Origin: Lachnospiraceae bacterium | GTDB lineage: Bacteria > Bacillota > Clostridia > Lachnospirales > Lachnospiraceae | Direction of reading: 5' to 3' | Length of the DNA stretch: 55,386 bases | Assembly (NCBI GenBank): GCA_017397645.1 | Contig: JAFQIE010000016.1 | Span: 1-55,386 of the forward strand | Position numbers and translations under genes: made by a program | Part shown: piece after piece, positions 16,276-24,245 of the stretch | Layout of the letters: the number at the start of each line of letters is the position of its first letter | Position numbering within the stretch: the first letter of the stretch is position 1 | Notes under the pieces: model-generated | What the model was told of the DNA's origin: nothing | Database searches by the model: none | Seen by the model: the letters and a program-made list of their open reading frames with translations, nothing else

Positions 16276-17145
16276 TTAGCCCTTTACAGAGCCCATCAAT
16301 ACACCCTTGGTGAAGTACTTCTGCAAAAACGGATAAATAGCAATTACCGGTGCAGAAGTTACTACGATGATACCATACTTCATCAACTGTGCGTGCTTAG
16401 ATGCCACGAAGTCTCCTGCAAACTTAGAGTCTGACTCCAACAGCTGTTTCACTGCCAGCTGCAGCGGGAACTTCCCTCTGTCACGCAGATAGATGGATGC
16501 GGAGAACCATGCATTCCAGTGACCCAGTGCATAGTAAAGTACCAACACCGCGATGGTTGCCTTAGACAAAGGCAACATAATACGGAACATAATCTGTAAA
16601 TAACTTGCGCCGTCCAACAGTGCAGATTCCGTCAAACTATCGGGAATCGCCTGGAAGGAGGTCTTTAAGATAATCAGGTTGGTTACACCAATCAGACCGG
16701 GCAGGATAATCGCCCATCTGGTATCCATCAAGCCTAAGTTCTTTACCAGCATATAGCTGGGTACCAATCCACCGCCAAAGTACATGGTGATGATAATCAT
16801 CACTGCTACCACGCCCTTTAACATGGGGCCCTTCTGGCTCATAAAGAAGGCACCCAGGGAAGTAAACAGGATGTTCAGCGCCGTACCGCCAACTACAATG
16901 ATAACCGTATTCATAAAACCGGAAATCAGAAGCGGGTGATTGAAAATGTCTCTGTAAGCACCCCACTCGTAAGGAGCATACGCCTTCAACAAAAATCCGG
17001 AATGTGCCGCCAACTGATATGGTTCACTGAAGGATGCCACTACTACGTGGTACATGGGATAAACCGTAATCAAAACGATAAACAGCATAAACAACGTATT
17101 AAACACTTCAAACGCTATTCTTGCGGGTGATTTCTTAATCTTCAT
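16276..17145 (-). CDS. ABC transporter permease, LplC/YtcP type
   Basis: This 289-residue membrane protein has six hydrophobic segments and the EAA loop TESALLDGASYLQIMFRIMLPL near residue 190. It ends FLQKYFTKGVLMGSVKG, typical of the LplC branch of sugar permeases. It lies 13 bp after the LplB-type permease gene and forms a heterodimer with it. Spacing, order and paralogy to YtcP/YesQ systems suggest uptake of a plant- or host-derived oligosaccharide. No ATPase gene accompanies the operon. Confidence 0.9.
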   Translation of the reverse strand: MKIKKSPARIAFEVFNTLFMLFIVLITVYPMYHVVVASFSEPYQLAAHSGFLLKAYAPYEWGAYRDIFNHPLLISGFMNTVIIVVGGTALNILFTSLGAFFMSQKGPMLKGVVAVMIIITMYFGGGLVPSYMLVKNLGLMDTRWAIILPGLIGVTNLIILKTSFQAIPDSLTESALLDGASYLQIMFRIMLPLSKATIAVLVLYYALGHWNAWFSASIYLRDRGKFPLQLAVKQLLESDSKFAGDFVASKHAQLMKYGIIVVTSAPVIAIYPFLQKYFTKGVLMGSVKG

Positions 17146-17158
17146 ACGTTTCTCCTCC

Positions 17159-18070
17159 TTACCACAGACTTACTTCAGATACCTTCGCGGATATCTTGTT
17201 TGCCACCATAATCAACGCAAAGTTGATCACAGAGTTAAACAGACCTACCGCCGTACTGAAGCTGTACTCTCCACTTACCAGACCTTTTCGGTATACATAG
17301 GTGGAGATAACGTCGCTTGTTTCATAAATGGCTTCATTGTACAACAGAATGATTTTCTCATGGCCTACACCCATGATACCACCGATTGCCAAAAGCAACT
17401 TGATGATTACCGTAGGTGCGATACCGGGCAGGGTCACATGGAGTACCTGCTTAAATCTTCCTGCGCCGTCGATTGCCGCAGCGTCATACAAAGCCATATC
17501 TATTCCACTCAGTGCTGCCAGATATATGATGGAACCGAAACCGATCTCAGCCCAGATTCCCGAGATGACATGCACGGGTACATAGTAATCCTTATTGATC
17601 AGCAACGATACTTTTTCAATGTTAAACCAGTCTACCAAGAACTGTGTTACGAAACCGTTTGTGGATACGAATTCCTTTACCATGGCACAAAGGATAACCA
17701 TGGAGATAAAGTGAGGCAGATAAGAACAGGTCTGCACAAACTTCTTAAAATACTTATTATTGATTTCATTAATCAGTAATGCCAAAATCACCGGCGCCGG
17801 GAAACCGAAAATCAGGTTGGTCAAGCTGATTCGCAGGGTATTTCTGATCAGTCTCCAAATATCATAGGATTTGAAGAAGGTGATGAAATTCTGCAAACCT
17901 ACCCAGTCACTCTTAAATATTCCTCGACGAGGCACGAAGTCCTCGAATGCCATCAGCACTCCGCCCATGGGAATGTAATGGAAGATTATGTAATATACTA
18001 CGACCGGGATTACCAGCAGATACAGTCCACCGTACCGGGAGAAATCTTTTTTGATTCTCTTTTTTAACAT
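17159..18070 (-). CDS. ABC transporter permease, LplB/YtcO type
   Basis: This 303-residue protein has a short basic N-terminus (LKKRIKKDF), six hydrophobic segments and the EAA-like loop LYDAAAIDGAGRFKQVLHVTLP near residue 210. The ending, VVANKISAKVSEVSLW, is the usual LplB-type tail. It sits between the binding-protein gene, about 110 bp upstream, and the second permease gene. It forms half of the membrane channel of the importer. Confidence 0.9.
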   Translation of the reverse strand: MLKKRIKKDFSRYGGLYLLVIPVVVYYIIFHYIPMGGVLMAFEDFVPRRGIFKSDWVGLQNFITFFKSYDIWRLIRNTLRISLTNLIFGFPAPVILALLINEINNKYFKKFVQTCSYLPHFISMVILCAMVKEFVSTNGFVTQFLVDWFNIEKVSLLINKDYYVPVHVISGIWAEIGFGSIIYLAALSGIDMALYDAAAIDGAGRFKQVLHVTLPGIAPTVIIKLLLAIGGIMGVGHEKIILLYNEAIYETSDVISTYVYRKGLVSGEYSFSTAVGLFNSVINFALIMVANKISAKVSEVSLW

Positions 18071-18178
18071 AGTATAATCTCCTTTCCAAGAAAACAGGCG
18101 GCACCCGGCATACCGCTAGGTGCCGCCCATCTCTAAAAGTCATTTCATAAAACTACTTTTGTAATTACCTTGTACAAA

Positions 18179-19807
18179 TTACTGTGCGTTGAACTTGTCA
18201 AGTGCTTTCTGCTTCATTTCGATCAGAGTCTCAACGCCTCTGTCCTTCAGTCCCTGGATGTAGTTGTCGAATTCAGCATCGATATCTACTTCACCGGAAA
18301 CGAATTTAGCTCTCATCTCAGACTGATAGGTAGAAACGTCAGTGCTGATTCTGGAGTACTCAGCCATATCTTCCTCTGCAATTTCGATCTCAGGCATCTT
18401 ATAAAGCAATCTATCGTTTGCATCCCATGCTTCTACAGCTGCTCTCTGCTCAGGCAAAGAGGTGTTCTGTACGAAGTACTCATACATAGGCAACCAAGGC
18501 CAGAAGGAACCTGCACGAGCATACTGATGGCACATCTGTCCCATAGTGAACTGAGGATCGTTGGTGATCAATTCAGTATAAGTAGGAACGCCGTCTACCA
18601 TCTCATAGGATACGCCTTCGGTACCGAAGCTCATGAAGAGCTGACCTTCAGGAGTATAACCATAGTTCAAAACCTTCATTGCCAATTCCTTGTTCTCACA
18701 AGCAGTGGTGATGATACCCTGGAAAGAACCGATGGTTCCTTCAGTAGCACCATAGAAGGGCTTCTCACCATTAGGACCGGGCAGGGAAGGAATACCACGA
18801 AGCTCTGCATCGGGATTTACTTCTGCCATAGCAGGTACATAAGAACCAAGACCTGCGATTACAGACTGCTGTACCACACCGGTACGTCCGTCATAGAGCA
18901 TACCGTCAACGGTAGTCTGCTCAAGAGTCAGGTAGTCAGGGTTAATGAGACCTTCTTCGTACATAGTATGGAAGAGTTTCAAATAATCCTTGTATGCAGG
19001 CTGCATATAGCCAAGTTCATACTTGCCATCTACATGATATTCACCACCATTGATCAAACCATAAGGGCTGGAGAAGAATCCGTAAGAGAACAACAGATTC
19101 ATTCTGTGAGCGGTCAAAGCCATAGGATACTCAGCACCCTTCTCGTTCTTGAATGCACGGAGCATGTCAAGGAACTCATCGGGAGTAGTAGGAGCTTCCA
19201 AGCCAAGGTCATCCAACCAGTCACCACGAACGATCATACCGTTGGTAGCACTCATTCTGATATCAGAACTCCAGTTACCGAAACCTACGATTTCACCATT
19301 TTCCATGGTCAACAGTTTTCTAGCAACATCATTTGCTGCAAGTGCTGCTGCATAGTCAGGAGCCCAGTTTGCGAGTTCTTCATCAGAAAGGGTAACGATG
19401 ATTTCATCAGCCAACATACCTTCTCTACCACCGTTGGTAAGTACAGGACCCCACATGATGATGTCAGGAAGGTCGCCACCAGCCAGCATCAGGTTGAAAG
19501 CATCTTCTGTTTCAAACATTTCAACTTCCAAATTAACACCTACATTCTTTTTGTACTGCTCCCAAAAAGGAGTGTCAGCGATGTTGGTGCAGTCGCCGGC
19601 AATCTTGAAGTTGTAAGACATCATAGCGATCTTGATGGTCTCATCATCAGCGCCGAGAGGATATACTACCTCGCCTGCTTCTGCTACATCAGATTCTACT
19701 ACAGCATCACTTGCTACAGAAGAATCAACTACTTCTGCCTGGCCACATGCGGTTACGGAAAGAACAATCACTGCAGCAAGCAGCATAGAAATCAGCTTCT
19801 TTTTCAT
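18179..19807 (-). CDS. Extracellular sugar-binding lipoprotein, LipO/LplA type
   Basis: This 542-residue protein starts MKKKLISMLLAAVIVLSVTAC, a lipoprotein signal with the lipidated Cys at residue 21. Its length and motifs (LGADDETIKIAMMSYNFK, MLAGGDLPDIIMWG and GTEGVSYEMVDG) fit the large family-1 binding proteins of Lpl-type systems. ATG 19807 has AAGGAGG upstream. The gene is followed by two permease genes and preceded by a membrane-bound AraC regulator, the standard set for oligosaccharide uptake in clostridia. The ligand cannot be read from sequence. Confidence 0.88.
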   Translation of the reverse strand: MKKKLISMLLAAVIVLSVTACGQAEVVDSSVASDAVVESDVAEAGEVVYPLGADDETIKIAMMSYNFKIAGDCTNIADTPFWEQYKKNVGVNLEVEMFETEDAFNLMLAGGDLPDIIMWGPVLTNGGREGMLADEIIVTLSDEELANWAPDYAAALAANDVARKLLTMENGEIVGFGNWSSDIRMSATNGMIVRGDWLDDLGLEAPTTPDEFLDMLRAFKNEKGAEYPMALTAHRMNLLFSYGFFSSPYGLINGGEYHVDGKYELGYMQPAYKDYLKLFHTMYEEGLINPDYLTLEQTTVDGMLYDGRTGVVQQSVIAGLGSYVPAMAEVNPDAELRGIPSLPGPNGEKPFYGATEGTIGSFQGIITTACENKELAMKVLNYGYTPEGQLFMSFGTEGVSYEMVDGVPTYTELITNDPQFTMGQMCHQYARAGSFWPWLPMYEYFVQNTSLPEQRAAVEAWDANDRLLYKMPEIEIAEEDMAEYSRISTDVSTYQSEMRAKFVSGEVDIDAEFDNYIQGLKDRGVETLIEMKQKALDKFNAQ

Positions 19808-19938
19808 ATTAAATCCTCCTTTAAATATTTTTTGCGACCCGCAATCATCTGCGAGCCGTGAAGCCACTTAAATCTTACCATGTATATCATTATATGTACA
19901 ACAACCAAAAAAAGACATTTTTTGCAAAAAGCGTACTT

Positions 19939-22140
19939 TTAGTTACTAAAATTCTCGGGTGATTCCCCTTTTACCTTCTCAAACGCATTGCGGAATGCTC
20001 TCATATTGGTATAACCAACCATTTGCGCCACTTCCTGTAGAGTGTAGGTTCTGGTCATCATCAGTTCCCTGGCCTTTTCCACCCGCACTTCATTGATATA
20101 ATACAGGATGCTTACACCAGTCTGCTCTGTAAAAGCTCTGGAAACATATCTGGAGTTTTTGCCCAGTCCATCAGCTATGTAATTCAAGTTTAGATTACTG
20201 TCGTTATAATGCTCCTGCACATAGCGGATAACCTTGGATACTATTCCCTTGCCTTCTCCGGCATGATTTCTGAAAACCGCCTGCATTTGGAATTTCAATA
20301 GTTCCTCAAACTCATCACGCATTTCATAGATGGATCTGGCACGAACCAATCCTTCCATATAGTTGAATGCCGTTTCCCGTACAGAAACTCCGTTCACAAA
20401 CTCTCTAAATACATCCATAGCCACGCCAAACGCTTCATAAACTCGCATTTTCGCTACAGCCAGACTCTTGTTTGCAACATCTTCTTCTGCAAAGAGTTGT
20501 TCCAGGGTATCCTGTAACAGTTCTTTATCATTTTCCTCAAACAACTGGCGGAACCGCTGGTCCAAATGTTGACGCAGCAGATGAAACTCATCATACTGAG
20601 GCAATAATTTCACGTCAATGACGCCACTGCCTCCTACCAATTCCCCGTATTCAAATGCCGCTTTCACGTTCTGGTACAAATATCTCAGTACAGAAAGATC
20701 TTCGCCATTTTCGCCCATAACAGCAACCACCGGCAATTTCCAATTGTCATAGATAATTTTACACAGGTAGTCCATTCTCTCCATTGTGAGAACTCGCCAC
20801 TCCTCCGGAGAGCGTTCTCCCAAATCGCAAATGTAATAGACAAACCCGCCGTCCTCTACGCGGAAGATGTTTTCTCCCTCCATCAGTTCAGAGAAAATAT
20901 TATCCAATACGAAGAAATACAAATCCACTTCCTTTTCCTTCGTATCCGGGTGAATGGGAATAAAAAATCCCAACAGTGCCACTCTGCCCTTAGGTAAACT
21001 TTCCAACAGTTCTGTATCTGCAGACTCCGCCAGCTTACTGCCGCGCCCCTTCATCAGCATAAGTAAGCGGGAACTGCTAAGTTCCTTCTTCTGCTGTTCT
21101 ATCAATCGCTGAGTGGTCTGTTTTTCCTTATTCAGTCGGACAAAAGTACCTTTCAAACGTTCAAACTCGTTGCCTTCTGTTCCATCGTCACCCTCCCCGA
21201 TTTCTGCAATCACAGAGCGGATGGGCCGGTAATTGAATCGAAGCAGTGCAATCATACAACCCACAGCCAGCATGATGGTAAGCGTTAGATTCATCCAGAA
21301 ATTAGTGCGCACGCCGCGAAAAGCATCCTCTACGCTTTGCTCAGTAAACACCAATTCGTATGCCACATTGGATTCGGCGGATTCCTTTTCCATACGGATA
21401 AAATATTTTTCTTTTTCCACCCAAGCAGGAGGTTGCGTTACTTTTCCATTGCTGATTGCCACAGTCTCTTCATCATTTAGACGTACCAAAAGCCATGCAT
21501 CCCGCATCATATATCGGGTGGCTTCTTCGATTCTCGTCATGGGAATGCTGACGAATATATTGTGGGCACCTCTGGGAGTTCTTCTGACGGTATTGGCATA
21601 GACCAGACAGGGTTCCTTGGTCCACCAGTTCAGTCCCTTGGCAACCATATAATCTCCTCTGTAGTCACCGGTTAGGACGTCCTTCCACGCATTGTAATCC
21701 ATCTCCGGGTCTGCCTGATTCGGAAGTCCTCTAAAATACAGTGTAGAGGAACAGGAATTCATCCCTGTCACCATATAATCAATATCATTGAAATAGATAA
21801 TAGGAAAAATATTGTCCGGCCCGATACAGTACTGATACAATTCTTCCTGCAATTGACTGGTCAGCTGATAAAACTGACCGTCCATCTTCTTATGCCCCTG
21901 CAGCGTGGCCGTGTTCTTATTCAGCAGGGTGTAGGCGTAGTTTTCCTGCATCTGTTTCATGTATGTATCAATGGTGTCCGCTGCATTATGAAACGTCAGT
22001 TCATTAGCGCTGATGATTTCTTCCTTAAGGGCAACGACACTCCTCTGATAATTGATGAAAACCATGGTCAGAAATATTAAAAATATGACAATATAGGAAC
22101 ATGTCCATGTCCATAATACACTCTTTTTTCTGAGGCGCAT
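19939..22140 (-). CDS. Membrane-anchored AraC-family regulator with extracellular sensor
   Basis: This 733-residue protein has a transmembrane helix at residues ~10-28, a large outside-facing domain up to ~280 and a second helix (FWMNLTLTIMLAVGCMIAL). A cytoplasmic linker follows. The last ~100 residues are an AraC helix-turn-helix pair, with LNLNYIADGLGKNSRYVSRAF and LQEVAQMVGYTNMRAFRNAF. It resembles YtdP/YesS, in which the outer domain senses a sugar and the inner domain activates the neighbouring importer operon directly. The importer gene follows 131 bp downstream, with only a weak -35 box before it, which suits activation. Confidence 0.88.
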   Translation of the reverse strand: MRLRKKSVLWTWTCSYIVIFLIFLTMVFINYQRSVVALKEEIISANELTFHNAADTIDTYMKQMQENYAYTLLNKNTATLQGHKKMDGQFYQLTSQLQEELYQYCIGPDNIFPIIYFNDIDYMVTGMNSCSSTLYFRGLPNQADPEMDYNAWKDVLTGDYRGDYMVAKGLNWWTKEPCLVYANTVRRTPRGAHNIFVSIPMTRIEEATRYMMRDAWLLVRLNDEETVAISNGKVTQPPAWVEKEKYFIRMEKESAESNVAYELVFTEQSVEDAFRGVRTNFWMNLTLTIMLAVGCMIALLRFNYRPIRSVIAEIGEGDDGTEGNEFERLKGTFVRLNKEKQTTQRLIEQQKKELSSSRLLMLMKGRGSKLAESADTELLESLPKGRVALLGFFIPIHPDTKEKEVDLYFFVLDNIFSELMEGENIFRVEDGGFVYYICDLGERSPEEWRVLTMERMDYLCKIIYDNWKLPVVAVMGENGEDLSVLRYLYQNVKAAFEYGELVGGSGVIDVKLLPQYDEFHLLRQHLDQRFRQLFEENDKELLQDTLEQLFAEEDVANKSLAVAKMRVYEAFGVAMDVFREFVNGVSVRETAFNYMEGLVRARSIYEMRDEFEELLKFQMQAVFRNHAGEGKGIVSKVIRYVQEHYNDSNLNLNYIADGLGKNSRYVSRAFTEQTGVSILYYINEVRVEKARELMMTRTYTLQEVAQMVGYTNMRAFRNAFEKVKGESPENFSN

Positions 22141-22303
22141 ATCATACCTGCTCCTTTGATTAATTTAACCGATAAAGTAATTATACTTCTTTTCGGCATT
22201 TATGTCACTAATTTATATAAATTTTCTAATTTTTTAATTGCTATTCTATTCAAAATGTGCTAAAGATATTTTATTGAAATTACGTCTGTCAGAGGTGTTG
22301 TAG

Positions 22304-23107
22304 TTGAAATCTAAATCAAAGAAAAAATCCGTATTATTTCATATTATTAAATACTTCGTACGGCTATTCTCACCCAAAATGCATATAGAATCAGAAAAAC
22401 TCCTCCCGAAAGAGCCAACCATTATTGTAGCAAACCACGCGCAGATGTACGGTCCCATCGCCTGTGAGCTTTATCTTCCGGATAACTATACCATATGGTG
22501 CGCGGGTGAAATGATGAAGTTCAAGGAAGTTCCGGCGTATGCGTATCAGGATTTCTGGTCGCAGAAACCTGCTTGGGCCCGTCCTTTCTATAAGTTACTG
22601 TCCTATTTGATTGCGCCGCTTTCTGTTTTAGTCTTCAGTAATGCCCGAACCATTGCCGTGTATAAGGATGGGCGTCTGAAAAATACCTTCCGTGATTCTT
22701 TGGATGAGTTGTTAAAAGGCAACAGTATTGTAGTTTTTCCGGAGCACTATGTAACACATAATTCTATTGTATATGAGTTTCAGGAAGGCTTCGTGGATAT
22801 CGCAAGACTTTACCACAAGCGGACCGGTAAAGCGATTCGGTTTGTTCCTATGTACATATGCTCCGCACTTGGGAAGATGTGTTTAGGAGAATCCGTACAG
22901 TACTCTGCCGGCGCACCTGCCCACGGAGAGCGCAACCGGATTTGTAACTACTTAATGCAGGAAATTACGCAACTTGCACAGGCATTACCCCGTCACCGGG
23001 TAGTGCCCTATCCGAATATATCCAAAAAACTGTATCCTATGAGTGATGAGATTACAAAAGATGCTGTAACTGTAGACGTGCATACTTTAGATAAGGAGTC
23101 CCTATGA
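22304..23107 (+). CDS. PlsC-like acyltransferase with altered catalytic motif
   Basis: This 267-residue protein has the shape of 1-acyl-glycerol-3-phosphate acyltransferases, with PTIIVANHAQMYGPIACELY near residue 45 and SIVVFPEHYVTHN near 145. The family's catalytic NH-x4-D is changed here: NHAQMY is followed by Gly instead of Asp. FPEG is also FPEH. So it may be inactive, or act on another acyl acceptor or donor. The start is TTG 22304, with AGAGGTG a few bases upstream. It overlaps the next gene, a PAP2-like protein, by 4 bp, which suggests a joint role in membrane lipid synthesis. Confidence 0.75.
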   Translation: MKSKSKKKSVLFHIIKYFVRLFSPKMHIESEKLLPKEPTIIVANHAQMYGPIACELYLPDNYTIWCAGEMMKFKEVPAYAYQDFWSQKPAWARPFYKLLSYLIAPLSVLVFSNARTIAVYKDGRLKNTFRDSLDELLKGNSIVVFPEHYVTHNSIVYEFQEGFVDIARLYHKRTGKAIRFVPMYICSALGKMCLGESVQYSAGAPAHGERNRICNYLMQEITQLAQALPRHRVVPYPNISKKLYPMSDEITKDAVTVDVHTLDKESL

Positions 23108-23766
23108 AAAAACCCACTGTAGACTATAGCGGTTTTCGTCTTTCCAAATTAACAGAACCACGCTTTTCCCACCTTTTACTGTTACTGGGATGGGTGGTGT
23201 ATTTTGCATTGTATTTTTTAACCGAGAATCTGATTCCTGTAGAAAACTGCCATGTGATACACAGCAAATTAGACGACATCATACCTTTTTGTGAGTGGTT
23301 TCTGTTGCCCTATGTGTTCTGGTATTTGCTGATTGTTATTTCACTGGGATATTTTGCTCTATATGATGTAGATAGTTTTAAAAAACTTCAAGTATTTATT
23401 ATGATTACGCAGGCTCTTGCCATGATAGTCTACATCGTCTATCCCAATTGCCAGAACTTACGCCCCAAAGTTTTCCCCAGAGAAAATTTCCTGACGGACT
23501 GCATCGGTTTGATTTATTCTTTCGACACCAATACCGGAGTTTGTCCCTCCCTGCACTGTGCCTACTCCATCGGTATCGCCTCAGTATGGCTGAAGGCCAA
23601 GGATGTTTCCAAATGGTGGAAGGCTTTCGTCGTATTTGCAGTGACTATGATATGCTTGTCCACGATGTTTATCAAACAGCATTCTGCAGTGGATTTCTTC
23701 GCCGCATTACCGGTCTGCGTGATTGCTGAGATATTGGTGTTTAAGGTGTTCTATAAAAACGCGTAA
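23104..23766 (+). CDS. PAP2-superfamily membrane phosphatase / phosphotransferase
   Basis: This 220-residue protein has five or six hydrophobic segments. Late in the sequence it carries the PAP2 active-site pattern CPSLHCAYS and STMFIKQHSAVDF, which supply the two His and one Asp of the catalytic site. This spacing is seen in PAP2_3 members related to phosphatidic acid phosphatase and sphingolipid-type head-group transferases. Its ATG overlaps the stop of the PlsC-like gene (ATGA), so the two proteins are made together. The substrate is unknown, but a lipid phosphate is likely. Confidence 0.85.
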   Translation: MKKPTVDYSGFRLSKLTEPRFSHLLLLLGWVVYFALYFLTENLIPVENCHVIHSKLDDIIPFCEWFLLPYVFWYLLIVISLGYFALYDVDSFKKLQVFIMITQALAMIVYIVYPNCQNLRPKVFPRENFLTDCIGLIYSFDTNTGVCPSLHCAYSIGIASVWLKAKDVSKWWKAFVVFAVTMICLSTMFIKQHSAVDFFAALPVCVIAEILVFKVFYKNA

Positions 23767-23773
23767 GTAAAAT

Positions 23774-23793
23774 GGCGGGAAATTCTTCCCGCC
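23774..23793. repeat. Perfect 8-bp inverted repeat
   Basis: GGCGGGAA / TTCCCGCC with a 4-base loop lies 8 bp after the PAP2 stop codon. There is no T-run on the plus strand; on the minus strand ATTTTACTT follows, so it might terminate transcripts from the right. Confidence 0.55.
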
Positions 23794-23825
23794 TTCGGTG
23801 GTCCAAAGAGCTCGCGCCCAGACCG

Positions 23826-23848
23826 AACTGTAATGCAATACAGTTTTT
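23826..23848 (+). terminator. Terminator of the plsC-like/PAP2 operon
   Basis: Stem AACTGTA (23826-23832) / TACAGTT (23839-23845) runs into TTTTT. Confidence 0.65.
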
Positions 23849-23940
23849 CTCATTAGTATTAGATGAGCAAATCAACTGCTCGTTTATATTGTATGTGATT
23901 TTTCGTTATTATGCAACAACATGCTTTTTTCTAATCAGTA

Positions 23941-24240
23941 TCATGTTGTCAACAAATAGCTTGCTACACACAATAGCGTGCTTCCTATCATAAATCTATC
24001 TAATGAAATCTTCTCTCCATACTTGCCATATAGGGTGCGAGCAGTCCCCATCAACACCGCAAAAGTTAGCGGACCGGCCAAATCTCCCGCGGTTTTTGAT
24101 ATGCCCAGCCCTACTTCTGCAAAGGCTGACGCCCACTGGCTCACAGCCTGTTCTGATGCACCGGAACATACCATCATAATCACAAACATCCAAAACAACC
24201 TGTTTTTGCACAACTGCACACAGAAATTAATCGTAACCAA
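23941..24240 (-). pseudogene. Fragment of an MFS transporter gene
   Basis: About 100 residues match the middle of an MFS sugar permease: NRLFWMFVIMMVCSGASEQA, then SQWASAFAEVGLG, TKTAGDLAGP-like and FAVLMGTARTLYGKYGEK. Such transporters have about 400 residues and 12 helices, so both ends are missing. The upstream side abuts the stop codon of the glycosidase-like gene without an intact start. The downstream side stops after SYLLTT, where intact members continue into helix 9. It is most likely a deletion remnant of a sugar transporter that once belonged to the adjacent operon. Confidence 0.7.
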
Positions 24241-24245
24241 AAGCG

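Noticed and set aside
18170-19861. 563-codon open frame on the plus strand opposite the LipO-type binding-protein gene
   Set aside because: It mirrors a well-supported gene whose reading has a lipoprotein signal, ribosome site and family motifs. The antisense translation is rich in His, Cys and Ser and shows no known domain.
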